Of a DNA stretch of 64,000 bases, positions 1 to 8,321 are shown one piece after another. The notes below the pieces were generated by a model. The model was given only the letters and a program-made list of their open reading frames with translations, was not told where the DNA came from and searched no databases. The translations under genes and the position numbers were made by a program. Source of the DNA: Firmicutes bacterium HGW-Firmicutes-2 (GTDB lineage Bacteria > Bacillota > Clostridia > Lachnospirales > Vallitaleaceae); NCBI GenBank assembly GCA_002841495.1, contig PGZV01000022.1, positions 51,171 through 115,170 on the forward strand, in the 5' to 3' direction. Position 1 is the first letter of the stretch. Every line of letters starts with the position of its first letter.

Positions 1-2702
1 TCATAATCGGCACCGTCAAAATGCCACTCAGTAAACTGTGGTCTAAAGTCACCTTGACTGATTTGATAAGCAATAGCCCATATGGATCGATTCAGGATTT
101 TCTTTAGACGGTTCAATAAAAAGATGTTTCTATTGGAGTCAAAAAATACCCTTTGTGTCTCTTCACCAACAAGATCCATTACAAATTCTTCGATCCATTC
201 TTTTCGCATCGTCTCAGTGACCTCTGACCATGCTAAGTGCCGCATCTGTACACGATTGGATATCAGCTCGATGACCTTATGAAAGATTAAACCCAGCTGA
301 GGCATGGTAATCTCGTAAGCTTCTCTTTCATGTGCCTTTAAGCCATAAGTTACAAAGTGGGCAAAAGGACACTTAGAAAACTGTTCAAGCCGAGACACAC
401 TGTTCTTGAGTGTCTCTCCGTATAACCTATGATGATCTGACAAATGATCTTCTAACAAATGATCCCTGCGACCTCTTAGGGCCATCTCTAACCTTGATGA
501 CCACATCGGCTCATTTCTATACCAACTTAGAATCGATTCCACATCCGCATCACCCTTTATATGGATATCCTTATCCTCTTGTAGCTTTTGTAACAGCTGC
601 TTAAATACCACACTCGGTCTATTGATAACGATCTTATCTTTATAAAGTTGATCAATATTATAATGTTTTACGAGAGGACATATCTTCTTAACCATATGAA
701 TTAAATGAGAGGGTCTTGTTGCTTTTCCTTCTTCATTCATAAGGGTATAGCTTAAATATAGACTCTTACTTGTATTTAACAAGGCCATATAGATATAAAA
801 CTGTTCTCGGTATAGGTTCTTAATGGTCGTTGGGGCTAATTTTATCCCTTTTTCTACCATCCATTCTCTTTCACGGTCTGTTAATAACCCAGAACCTTCT
901 TTTAGCATGGGTACAACACCTTCGTTTAAACCAATGGCAAAAATAGCTTTTTTACACGGCATTCGACTTCTTGTCAGATCCCCGATAATCACCTGATCCA
1001 TCCTAGGCGGTACAAGGCCAAGTTCAAGTTGTTCAATGCCCGCTTCCATTAGATTATAGAAAGTCCCATCATCCACCTTTTCCTCTGTAGACATCAAGGC
1101 CAATTGATCAAACAATGTCATTAAAACCTTATAGACTTGGTTATAAGTCCTTGCTTCGTCATAAAGATACGTCGATAGGTAATCATCTGCCTTAACCTGA
1201 ATCTTCGATTCTACTTGGTGATGGACCAATAGCTCATAAATACACACTAAGTGATCTTTGACACTTTGTTTTTTAGCATGTTTGACGGTCACAAAAGGTA
1301 AAATAATCACTTCCCTTAATTCATTGATGGCTGCTAACAGATGTTTGGTTTGTGGCGTATCTTTTTCCCTGTGTATATCCGGAACTTTATAGACCCAATC
1401 TTTTGACCAGGCTGATAGACCTCTAATCCCGTAACGGATGACATAGTTTTCTAAATGGTCTAATACTTCCTGATCATAATCCACATAGTCTGATTTTAGA
1501 TATTCAAAAATCGCCTCATAACTAAAATTGCTTTTAAATACTTTAATCATGGACATCACGAAAATCACCGCGTCGTTGGATGCAAAAGGCTTTTTCTTGT
1601 CAAAATAAATAGGGATACCGGCTTCCGGAAGCATTTCATTGATGAGGCGTTCATAACGGTTTAGATCACCAGCTAACACACCTATGTCGTTATATGTATA
1701 ACCTTTATCCATAACCAACTTGAGTATGCTGTCTCTTAAGTAAGCCACTTCTTTTTTCATCGATGAAGCATGGGCCAAATGCAACCCTTTCGGGCCCGAC
1801 CTAAATGCATCATATGGGTACTGATAGAGGTTTTCTCTTAAGTGCCAAATGAAGTTCACTTCACCTGTTGGTTCTTCTATCCATTCTTCTTCTGTATAAT
1901 CATGAATCCTTTGCTCATGAATCTTTTGCAGCAACCCATGATAGGTATAGTAGCTCTCATAGTATAGATGGCTCTCGTCTAAGGGTTTTCCCTTAAGAAC
2001 AGAAGCTTCACCAGTTAAGGTTAGGGTCAAATCCTTAGCGGTATACATGAGTTTTTCTATTAATAGATATTGTATCGGTGTGAAACCATAGAAACCATCT
2101 ATCATGATGGTGGCTTTTTTCAACCACTGACTCTCATGAGCAATCTCAACTAAGCGTTCGAAAAGGGTTTCACCACTTAAAAAGTTGGCAAGCAATTGTT
2201 CTTTGTATGTATTATAGAGTTTTCCACAGTCTCTTAGTTTTAACTTTAGGATCTCCACATCGGTCTGCTCCACGATACTTTCAAAGTCATGCTCTGAGAT
2301 ACCATACCTTGAGAATTCTGACATCAAATCACGCAACTCATTCACATAGCCTTTTTTCTGTATATGCCTACTTAAAAAAGGATATTCTGCTTTTGAGGTG
2401 TCAATAATCTTACGAATCATCATGGTCTTTCCAACATCTGAGAGCAATGCTTTACCTGCAACGCCGAGTTCATCCACCATTCTATAAGAAAGCCTTCCAA
2501 AGCTTAGAACTTCAATATTGGTAATGCAATGATTGGGATGGGCCTTTATCATCTCATGTTGAACATTCAAAGTGGCTTGTTCTGGTACAATAAGCAAAAT
2601 GGTTTCATCTGCAGGCAACGCCATAGAAGCCTTTATGATTTCACTATATAGTTTTTCCGCTTTACCACTGTCTGGCTTATTCATAACAATTCGAACGCCC
2701 AA
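1..2702 (-). CDS. addB: AddB, ATP-dependent helicase/nuclease subunit B (partial, N-terminal ~900 residues)
   Basis: AddB is the partner of AddA in the helicase-nuclease that resects double-strand breaks for RecA loading. The frame is open from 2702 to the left edge, so the C-terminal nuclease domain is missing from the window. I chose the TTG at 2702: it follows GGGGTGA at a good distance and an in-frame TGA lies just upstream. Family landmarks in order are LSFGRLSYRM (about residue 68), DGFYGFTP (about 200), the MDQVIIGDLTRSRMP region (about 570) and SVSRLEQFSKCPFAHF (about 774), which carries the first cysteine of the iron-sulfur cluster. The N-terminal Walker A position reads MNKPDSGKAEK, so the first glycine and the final Ser/Thr of GxxxxGK[ST] are lost. 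addA would be expected beyond the left edge. Confidence 0.93.
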   Translation of the reverse strand, partial: MGVRIVMNKPDSGKAEKLYSEIIKASMALPADETILLIVPEQATLNVQHEMIKAHPNHCITNIEVLSFGRLSYRMVDELGVAGKALLSDVGKTMMIRKIIDTSKAEYPFLSRHIQKKGYVNELRDLMSEFSRYGISEHDFESIVEQTDVEILKLKLRDCGKLYNTYKEQLLANFLSGETLFERLVEIAHESQWLKKATIMIDGFYGFTPIQYLLIEKLMYTAKDLTLTLTGEASVLKGKPLDESHLYYESYYTYHGLLQKIHEQRIHDYTEEEWIEEPTGEVNFIWHLRENLYQYPYDAFRSGPKGLHLAHASSMKKEVAYLRDSILKLVMDKGYTYNDIGVLAGDLNRYERLINEMLPEAGIPIYFDKKKPFASNDAVIFVMSMIKVFKSNFSYEAIFEYLKSDYVDYDQEVLDHLENYVIRYGIRGLSAWSKDWVYKVPDIHREKDTPQTKHLLAAINELREVIILPFVTVKHAKKQSVKDHLVCIYELLVHHQVESKIQVKADDYLSTYLYDEARTYNQVYKVLMTLFDQLALMSTEEKVDDGTFYNLMEAGIEQLELGLVPPRMDQVIIGDLTRSRMPCKKAIFAIGLNEGVVPMLKEGSGLLTDREREWMVEKGIKLAPTTIKNLYREQFYIYMALLNTSKSLYLSYTLMNEEGKATRPSHLIHMVKKICPLVKHYNIDQLYKDKIVINRPSVVFKQLLQKLQEDKDIHIKGDADVESILSWYRNEPMWSSRLEMALRGRRDHLLEDHLSDHHRLYGETLKNSVSRLEQFSKCPFAHFVTYGLKAHEREAYEITMPQLGLIFHKVIELISNRVQMRHLAWSEVTETMRKEWIEEFVMDLVGEETQRVFFDSNRNIFLLNRLKKILNRSIWAIAYQISQGDFRPQFTEWHFDGADY

Positions 2703-2775
2703 AATGTATCACCCCAATCGGCTCTGTCATTTATCACAAAAAATCATAATCATCGATATCTTCGTTAAACAAGAA

Positions 2776-2799
2776 TGCTCTATATTATATTATAGAGCA
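2776..2799. promoter_or_regulatory. imperfect 24-bp palindrome upstream of addB
   Basis: TGCTCTATA and TATAGAGCA form 9-bp inverted arms around an AT-rich centre in the 285-bp gap between addB (starts 2702) and rsgA. This is the size of a dimeric repressor site and lies about 75 bp upstream of the addB start. The function is not known. No other clear element was seen in this gap. Confidence 0.3.
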
Positions 2800-2987
2800 A
2801 TATCCGCAAATTTACCTCATAAAATATACACATTATTTTTTTCATAGAATTGTTTTTTTTAGTAACTTTCTACATGGGCGACAAGGAAGTTGATCCAATA
2901 ATAGTTGTCTCCGCTAAGTACTAGATACAAATTTCACATTAAAATAAGGATATGAAAATAAAAATCTTCATATCCCTAAATGTTCAA

Positions 2988-4040
2988 CTATTTTTTGTTC
3001 TTGTGAAGCTTCGAAATATTTTTGAACTTTTCGTTTTTCTTCTTTAAATACGCGTCAGGATTTTCTGAGAACGCATCTTCTGCTTTCAGTTTCAAATAGG
3101 ATAGCCAGCGCTTTTCTGACAAAGCCCCTTCTTTGATAGCAGCATAAATCGCACAACCAGGTTCATTTGTGTGCTTGCAATCACGAAAATGACAGCTTCC
3201 AAAGTAGACTTCAATATCACCAAATGTTTTATCTAACCCACTTTCAGAATCCATCAAACCAAGTTCACGCATACCAGGGGTATCGATAATCATCCCACCA
3301 TTTGGCATCAACATTAATTCTCGCCTCGTGGTTGTATGTCGTCCTTTATCGTCATTTCTGATTGTCTGTGTTTCGAGTGTTTCTATTCCTGTCAACCAAT
3401 TAATTAGCGTCGATTTTCCAACGCCTGATGAACCCAACAGTGCAACTGTTTTCCCTTCTGTAATATAGGACATCACATCTTCAAAGCCTTCTTTTTCTAT
3501 AGTGGAAATCCCCAGTATGTCAACCCCCATCCCCACAGAATCAACTGCGCGAAACAAGGTGTTGATATCCTCGCATAAATCGATTTTTGTCAATACCACC
3601 ACAGGTATTGAACCACTTTCCCATACGAGCACCAAATATCTTTCCAATCTACGAAGATTAAAATCATTATTTACAGACATACAAATAAATGTTGTATCAA
3701 TATTTGTCGCAACTACTTGTTCTTTGGTAGCTTTTCCAGCTGCTTTACGTATAAAGGCACTTCTTCTCGAAAGGACATGATGAATGATGCCATTCCCATT
3801 AGTTCCTGAGTCTCGATCTAACATCACAAAGTCACCAACAGCAGGATATGAACTGTGCTGCTCTATTTGAAATCTAAACTTTCCAGATATTTCAGCAAAA
3901 AATTCACCTTTTTCTGAAACCACACGATAAATATCTTTGGATTGTACTAAGACTCTTCCTAGAAATAAGCCTTCGTATTGCATGGCTTCTTTAATGATTT
4001 TCTCATTAAGACCATATTTTTTTACAAAATCATAACACAT
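2988..4040 (-). CDS. rsgA: RsgA/YjeQ-family ribosome-associated GTPase
   Basis: Circularly permuted GTPase that works in maturation of the 30S ribosomal subunit. Order in the 350-residue protein: N-terminal OB-fold region (about 25-95), G4-type TKID (151-154), P-loop GSSGVGKST (203-211), switch region RHTTTRR (234-240), G3 DTPG (253-256), then a zinc motif with Cys283, Cys288, His290 and Cys296. All key residues are present. ATG follows AAGGGGGGCG. It starts 3 bp after the RNHCP gene stop, so the two are almost certainly co-transcribed. At 350 residues it is longer than YloQ-type RsgA (about 300) because of a charged C-terminal tail. It may be an RsgA paralogue rather than the cell's only copy; the window cannot decide this. 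Confidence 0.9.
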   Translation of the reverse strand: MCYDFVKKYGLNEKIIKEAMQYEGLFLGRVLVQSKDIYRVVSEKGEFFAEISGKFRFQIEQHSSYPAVGDFVMLDRDSGTNGNGIIHHVLSRRSAFIRKAAGKATKEQVVATNIDTTFICMSVNNDFNLRRLERYLVLVWESGSIPVVVLTKIDLCEDINTLFRAVDSVGMGVDILGISTIEKEGFEDVMSYITEGKTVALLGSSGVGKSTLINWLTGIETLETQTIRNDDKGRHTTTRRELMLMPNGGMIIDTPGMRELGLMDSESGLDKTFGDIEVYFGSCHFRDCKHTNEPGCAIYAAIKEGALSEKRWLSYLKLKAEDAFSENPDAYLKKKNEKFKNISKLHKNKK

Positions 4041-4042
4041 TA

Positions 4043-4435
4043 TTAACGCCCCCCTTCCTTAAATCCAAATCCGTTTAGTGGGAAAGGTGGCCTTGCTAAT
4101 GGTTGTAATGCTATTGACATTAATTTTACTGGGTTGTCATCTGCTGCGATTCGATTAGAACTTAAGTGCCCACATCTGTTGCATCGATGAATAATTGCCC
4201 ATTCACCATTTTTACGAACCCAAACACCAATCGGATCCATAAGTCCCCTGCAACTAGCAGCACGATCTCCTGGCAACTCATCGACATGTTTGCTACTTAA
4301 ACAATGAGGACAATGATTTCTATGATTGCTCCCTGCACCTTCTGGTACAACCATACTTCCACAGTTATTGCATATAAAGTCATCAAAACACGCTTGTGTT
4401 TGATAATTGTTTTTTTCTCTTCCTGAATACTTCAA
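4043..4435 (-). CDS. RNHCP-domain zinc-binding protein
   Basis: 130-residue protein with the RNHCP signature (SNHRNHCPHCLSSKHVD, about residues 36-52). Three Cys pairs (CNNC, CPHC, CNRC) are suited to zinc ribbons. The molecular function of this family is not established to my knowledge. The start is TTG at 4435 behind GGAGGAGCG. It is followed at once by an RsgA-type GTPase, which suggests a ribosome- or RNA-related role by context; that link is inference. Transcription probably begins at the sigma-A promoter 4613-4641, leaving a leader of roughly 170 nt. Confidence 0.8.
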   Translation of the reverse strand: MKYSGREKNNYQTQACFDDFICNNCGSMVVPEGAGSNHRNHCPHCLSSKHVDELPGDRAASCRGLMDPIGVWVRKNGEWAIIHRCNRCGHLSSNRIAADDNPVKLMSIALQPLARPPFPLNGFGFKEGGR

Positions 4436-4467
4436 CGTTCGCTCCTCCTAAAGTTTTTATACTTTAT

Positions 4468-4503
4468 GGGAGGCTCTATTCAATTATTTTTTGCAAGCCT
4501 CCC
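4468..4503 (-). other. leader hairpin upstream of RNHCP-rsgA
   Basis: On the minus strand GGGAGGCT and AGCCTCCC form a perfect 8-bp stem in the leader of the RNHCP gene, ending about 32 nt before its TTG start. No T-run follows, so it is not an obvious terminator. A smaller AAAGT/ACTTT hairpin sits between it and the ribosome binding site. It could be an mRNA-stability or translational control element. Confidence 0.4.
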
Positions 4504-4612
4504 GGATTGCGACACACTCTTTTCTATTACATAACATAAACGTTACCTCTTTCTAGTTAATTTTAACATTCTTATAACACATTAGTGGTCTAATTAAGAC
4601 TGTTTCGCGCAT

Positions 4613-4641
4613 ATTATAACATTTAAATTTCCATCTTTCAA
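4613..4641 (-). promoter_or_regulatory. sigma-A promoter of RNHCP-rsgA
   Basis: Minus-strand TTGAAA, 17-bp spacer, TATAAT. This is a near-consensus housekeeping promoter about 180 bp upstream of the RNHCP start codon. Confidence 0.7.
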
Positions 4642-4738
4642 TCACTGAATGTTTACGTTATACGAAATTTCAATAGGTTAAAAATCGTATACTCCATATG
4701 ATGAACTAAAGATAACCCATAACACCATACAAGCCAGC

Positions 4739-4771
4739 ATCGACCATGAAGTTCCTGGAAGCAGTGTATAT
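4739..4771. repeat. fragment of a dispersed repeat (second copy at 28023-28052)
   Basis: Nineteen bases, ATCGACCATGAAGTTCCTG, followed by AAGCAG after one extra G, recur at 28023-28052 inside the structured intergenic repeat. Here only this portion is seen, without the flanking hairpins, so it looks like a truncated copy. The rest of the 437-bp gap 4436-4872 holds the promoter, the leader hairpin and the dhaK terminator. Confidence 0.55.
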
Positions 4772-4781
4772 GACAGGCTCA

Positions 4782-4817
4782 TAAAAAAAGTCCCTAAGCT
4801 TTTTCACTTAGAGACTT
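4782..4817 (-). terminator. terminator after dhaK
   Basis: AGTCCCTAAG and CTTAGAGACT form a stem around an 8-nt loop, followed on the minus strand by a run of T. It lies about 55 bp past the dhaK stop and closes the dha operon. Confidence 0.75.
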
Positions 4818-4872
4818 GGTTGATTCATTTAACACTCAGAGTTCTACAACCTTTAAGTTTTTACTAATAATC

Positions 4873-5870
4873 TTAGTTTTGAACAAGTGCTGGTGTATCT
4901 GCAGGAGCAAATAATAGGTCTTTAAGCTCAGCATCTAATTTTAGAACTGTTATTGAAAAACCAGCCATGTCTAAAGAAGTCATATAGTTACCTACATATG
5001 TCTTTGCAATTCTAACACCTTTTTCTGCTAATACTTCTGCTACTCTTAAATTCGCAACATAAAGTTCCATAATTGGTGTTCCGCCTAAGCCATTTACCAA
5101 TACAGCTACTTCATCATCTTCAACAAGACTTAAGTCATCTAATACTTTACCAAGTAAATGGTCGACTGTTTCATTAGCTGAACGTAAGGTCTCTCTATGT
5201 GTGCCTGGCTCGCCATGGATACCCATACCGATTTCAACTTCATCATCACCAAGAACAAAACTTGGTTTTCCAGCTGCCGGAACTGTACAAGTGGTCAGTG
5301 CCATACCCATTGATTTCACATTCGCTATAACTTTCTCTGCAATACGCTTAACTTCTTGAAGGTCGCCACCAGCTTCAGCTTTTGCACCTGCAATCTTGTG
5401 AATCAATATCGTACCGGCTATACCTCTTCTACCTGTTGTCCATGTACTATCTTCTACGGCTACGTCATCGTTGACAACGACATGTTCAACGGTGATGCCT
5501 TCTTCTGCTGCCATTTCTGCTGCCATTTCAAAGTTCATTACATCCCCAGTGTAATTTTTAACAACCAGTAACACACCTTTGCCGCCATCAACTGCTTTGA
5601 TTGCTTCATAAACTTGGTCTGGTGTAGGTGATGTAAATACTGCACCGGCAACCGCACCATCTAGCATGCCTTTTCCAACAAAGCCACCATGTGAAGGCTC
5701 ATGACCACTGCCTCCGCCACTAACCAAGGCAACTTTGGGTTGTGGTGTGCATTGGCTCTTACCAATACCTCAAAACCTTCTACTCTCTTTACGTAGCTTG
5801 GATGTGCTGCGATAATCCCTTTGAGCATTTCATCTACTACATTGTCTGGATTGTTGATAATTTTTTTCAT
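4873..5870 (-). CDS. dhaK: Dihydroxyacetone kinase subunit DhaK (interrupted by a -1 frame change)
   Basis: DhaK holds dihydroxyacetone covalently on a histidine while DhaL-ADP transfers phosphate. The start is ATG at 5870 (MKKIINNPDNVVDEM) behind AAGGAGGATG. The first frame runs to about residue 45 (VRANAHHNP) and then stops 24 codons later. The remaining 284 codons (SGGGSGHEPSHGG, TSPTPDQVYEA, VKNYTGD, GIHGEPG with the substrate histidine, TSLDMAGFS) lie in the -1 frame. The join falls on C CCA AAG (5733-5739); slipping back one base gives PKVALVSGGG, as in intact DhaK. Combined length is about 332 residues, normal for the family. It could be programmed frameshifting, a recent mutation or a missed A in sequencing. 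It is the last gene of the operon and has its own sigma-54 promoter. Confidence 0.85.
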
Positions 5871-5897
5871 TTTTCATCCTCCTTTTGATTAATGGTA

Positions 5898-7610
5898 TCA
5901 CTTTATATTATTAGCAAGAACTGTGCCAGCTAATAGTTGCCTTACTTTTTTCACTTCTTTTTGCTTAAGAACTTCTTCTACAATTTTTTCCTTAACATCC
6001 ATTTTTCGAATGATCTCTTTGATTTTGGGTATGGATGGCCCGCTCATACTCAGCTCATCAACACCCATTTCAACCAACAGCTTTGTTGCTAATGGATCAC
6101 CGGCCATTTCACCACAGATGCCAACCCATTTCCCATGCTTATGCGCCCCATCTACAACTGTTTTTATAGACCTTAGAACAGCCGGATTAAAATGATCGTA
6201 CATATGACTGATCCTTTGGTTACCCCTGTCTACCGCTAGAGTATATTGAACTAGGTCATTGGTACCGATACTAAAGAAATCCATCTCTTGGGCCAATTCA
6301 TCCGACATGATTACCGCAGCAGGGGTCTCTATCATGATGCCGACTTCAATATTTTTGTCATAGACTTGACCTTGACTCTCTAATAGGTTCTTGGCTTCTT
6401 CAATTAAAGATTTTGCGGCTATAACTTCTTCATAACTAATAATCATCGGTAACATAATCGCTAGTTTCCCATAGGCGGATGCCCTAAGAATCGCTTTGAT
6501 CTGTGCTAAGAATATGTCTGTTCTCTCTAGACAAATACGAATCGCTCGCCATCCTAAGAAAGGATTTTCTTCTTTACCTATGTCCAAATAACTTAAAGGT
6601 TTATCGCCTCCTATATCCATCGTTCTAATGACACACAGATTGCCCTCGCATCTTTCAACAACATATCGATAGGCTTCAAATTGCTCTTCCTCTGTTGGCA
6701 TTTTCTTTTTACCCATGAAAACAAATTCAGTTCTGAAAAGTCCAACGCCTTTTCCCCCATATTTCAAAGCATCATCAATGTCCTTGGGGTTTCCTATATT
6801 GGTCGCTAAGGTTATTTCTCGTCCTGTCACTGTAACTGCCGGAAGGTCTTTTAGACTCAGATAATACGCGCGCTTCGCTTCTTCTTTCTTCAATGCTTCT
6901 TCATACTTCCTGACTGTTGCTTCATCCGGATGTATAACCAGTATGCCTTCATAACCATCTACAATGGCTATATCATCATTCTTAAGTTCGCTAACCTCTT
7001 CTCCAATACCTACTATGGTAACAATGCCTTTAGACTTGGCGATGATGACCGAATGAGAAGTGGCGCTACCACTGCCCATAACGATACCTACCACTTGCTC
7101 TGATGATAAGTTTGCAATCACCGATGGTTCAATGTCTTCACCACATAAGATAATATTTTCCCCATCCAACTTGGGATCAGGAATTCCAAGCAGTAACCTT
7201 ATGATTCTTTTCCCCACATCTTTGACATCCGCTGCTCGTTCTCTAATATAAGGATCATCCAAGCTTCCCAAAACAGCTGCTACCTCATCTGAGGCTCTTA
7301 ATGTTGCTTCCGGTGCCGATAGACCATCTTCAATATATCGATCTATTGTATCCTGCAACATCGGATCATCCATCATAAGTACATGGGCTTCCATAATAGC
7401 AATCTGGTCTTTATTGGTACCATTTCTTGCCTGATCCAGTATTTTGTCTATTTGTTCAAGACCACCTTCGATGGCTTTTTGAAGTTTCTCTTTCTCTGCT
7501 TTTTGATCTTCTTTTTCATATGCTTCAAGCTCATGATCAAATGTAGATAGAAGAAGTTGTACTTTACCCATGCCGATGCCTTCAACAACAGCTTTGCCTA
7601 GATATTCCAT
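5898..7610 (-). CDS. ptsI: PTS enzyme I (phosphoenolpyruvate-protein phosphotransferase), dha-linked
   Basis: Transfers phosphate from PEP to HPr. Here it sits with HPr and DhaM, so it probably feeds the dihydroxyacetone kinase relay. 570 residues from the ATG at 7610, preceded by GAGGTGCAAGTA; a GTG three codons upstream is less likely. Catalytic elements are intact: phosphohistidine loop ATSHSVIIAKSKG, RTMDIGGDK, GLFRTEF, SIGTNDLVQYTLAVDRGN and the cysteine motif ICGEMAGD. The histidine loop GSGSATSH departs from the usual GGxTSH. The ribosome binding site overlaps the HPr stop. The 3' end encodes AGTVLAN over a sigma-54 promoter for dhaK. Another enzyme I-like gene at 51.1-52.8 kb lacks these residues, so this is the only functional enzyme I in the window. 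Confidence 0.92.
   Translation of the reverse strand: MEYLGKAVVEGIGMGKVQLLLSTFDHELEAYEKEDQKAEKEKLQKAIEGGLEQIDKILDQARNGTNKDQIAIMEAHVLMMDDPMLQDTIDRYIEDGLSAPEATLRASDEVAAVLGSLDDPYIRERAADVKDVGKRIIRLLLGIPDPKLDGENIILCGEDIEPSVIANLSSEQVVGIVMGSGSATSHSVIIAKSKGIVTIVGIGEEVSELKNDDIAIVDGYEGILVIHPDEATVRKYEEALKKEEAKRAYYLSLKDLPAVTVTGREITLATNIGNPKDIDDALKYGGKGVGLFRTEFVFMGKKKMPTEEEQFEAYRYVVERCEGNLCVIRTMDIGGDKPLSYLDIGKEENPFLGWRAIRICLERTDIFLAQIKAILRASAYGKLAIMLPMIISYEEVIAAKSLIEEAKNLLESQGQVYDKNIEVGIMIETPAAVIMSDELAQEMDFFSIGTNDLVQYTLAVDRGNQRISHMYDHFNPAVLRSIKTVVDGAHKHGKWVGICGEMAGDPLATKLLVEMGVDELSMSGPSIPKIKEIIRKMDVKEKIVEEVLKQKEVKKVRQLLAGTVLANNIK
5913..5929 (-). promoter_or_regulatory. sigma-54 (-24/-12) promoter for dhaK
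   Basis: Minus strand CTGGCACAGTTCTTGCT matches TGGCAC-N5-TTGC with exact spacing. It lies inside the last codons of the enzyme I gene, and transcription would start about 30 bp before the dhaK ATG. It matches the promoter before dhaL at 15 of 17 positions. Confidence 0.8.
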
Positions 7611-7621
7611 TACTTGCACCT

Positions 7622-7888
7622 CTAATCCTCGTAAAAGTTATTTGTTATCAGGACATCCAAGGCTTCTATAGCCTTGTCTTCATCCGGTCCATTTACAGCT
7701 ATGGTTACCTCTTGTCCGTTTTTAATGCCTAAGGCCATTATCATAAGTAAGCTTTTTGCATTTGCCTGTTTATTATTACCGAGTAATGTTACATCACAAT
7801 CATATTTGGATGCTATTTTTGCAATCTCCGCAGCCGGTCTTGCGTGAATACCCAAACGGTTTACAATCAAATAAGCAACTTCTTTCAC
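7622..7888 (-). CDS. ptsH: HPr family phosphocarrier protein, dha-linked
   Basis: Small phosphocarrier between enzyme I and the EIIA-type acceptor. 88 residues from the GTG at 7888, which follows GAGGAGGTGCTAAG; an upstream ATG nine codons earlier would place this site inside the coding sequence. The active histidine lies in GIHARPAAE, and the regulatory serine region is AKSLLMIMALGI. It lies between dhaM and enzyme I, so its likely partner is DhaM. Confidence 0.92.
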   Translation of the reverse strand: MKEVAYLIVNRLGIHARPAAEIAKIASKYDCDVTLLGNNKQANAKSLLMIMALGIKNGQEVTIAVNGPDEDKAIEALDVLITNNFYED

Positions 7889-7920
7889 CTTAGCACCTCC
7901 TCGTTGTCTCATTTATGACT

Positions 7921-8319
7921 CTATTGTAGCTTGAGTACATCTCTTGCCAGTTCTGCTGCTGAAACAACCTCTTCAATTGTTCCACCAATATAGGCTTGTA
8001 CAGAAGCACTGACAGCACCTTCAAGTACCGGTCCGTCTGCTATACGAATATCTATGTTCAAGCCTTCTTCTTCTAGAAGTTCAATAGCCAGATTGGAACT
8101 GATGACAGCACTACCAAGATCTACCAATACGACAACACCTTTTCCTGTTTCCGCTTCCTTAATTGCCGTTGCTATTTTAACGGCGTCTGTTCCTATTTCG
8201 CCATCTTCCATACCACCTGCCGGTACTATTTTCTGGTTAGGTCCGGCCATTTGCATCGATAACTCTACAATGCCTTCCGCTACTTTTTTACTATGGGATA
8301 CAACTACTATACCTACCAT
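7921..8319 (-). CDS. dhaM: DhaM, EIIA-Man-type phosphotransferase subunit of dihydroxyacetone kinase
   Basis: Carries phosphate from HPr to the ADP cofactor bound in DhaL. 132 residues, a single mannose-type EIIA domain with the active histidine in GIVVVSHS and the VLVDLGSA segment near the middle. Unlike E. coli DhaM it has no fused HPr or enzyme I domains; these are encoded by the next two genes. The ATG is 2 bp after the dhaL stop, so the genes are tightly coupled. Confidence 0.92.
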   Translation of the reverse strand: MVGIVVVSHSKKVAEGIVELSMQMAGPNQKIVPAGGMEDGEIGTDAVKIATAIKEAETGKGVVVLVDLGSAVISSNLAIELLEEEGLNIDIRIADGPVLEGAVSASVQAYIGGTIEEVVSAAELARDVLKLQ

Positions 8320-8321
8320 TT

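Noticed and set aside
2572..2847. Plus-strand open frame of 91 codons
   Set aside because: It is mostly antisense to the start of addB and continues into the upstream gap; no ribosome binding site and no recognisable protein.
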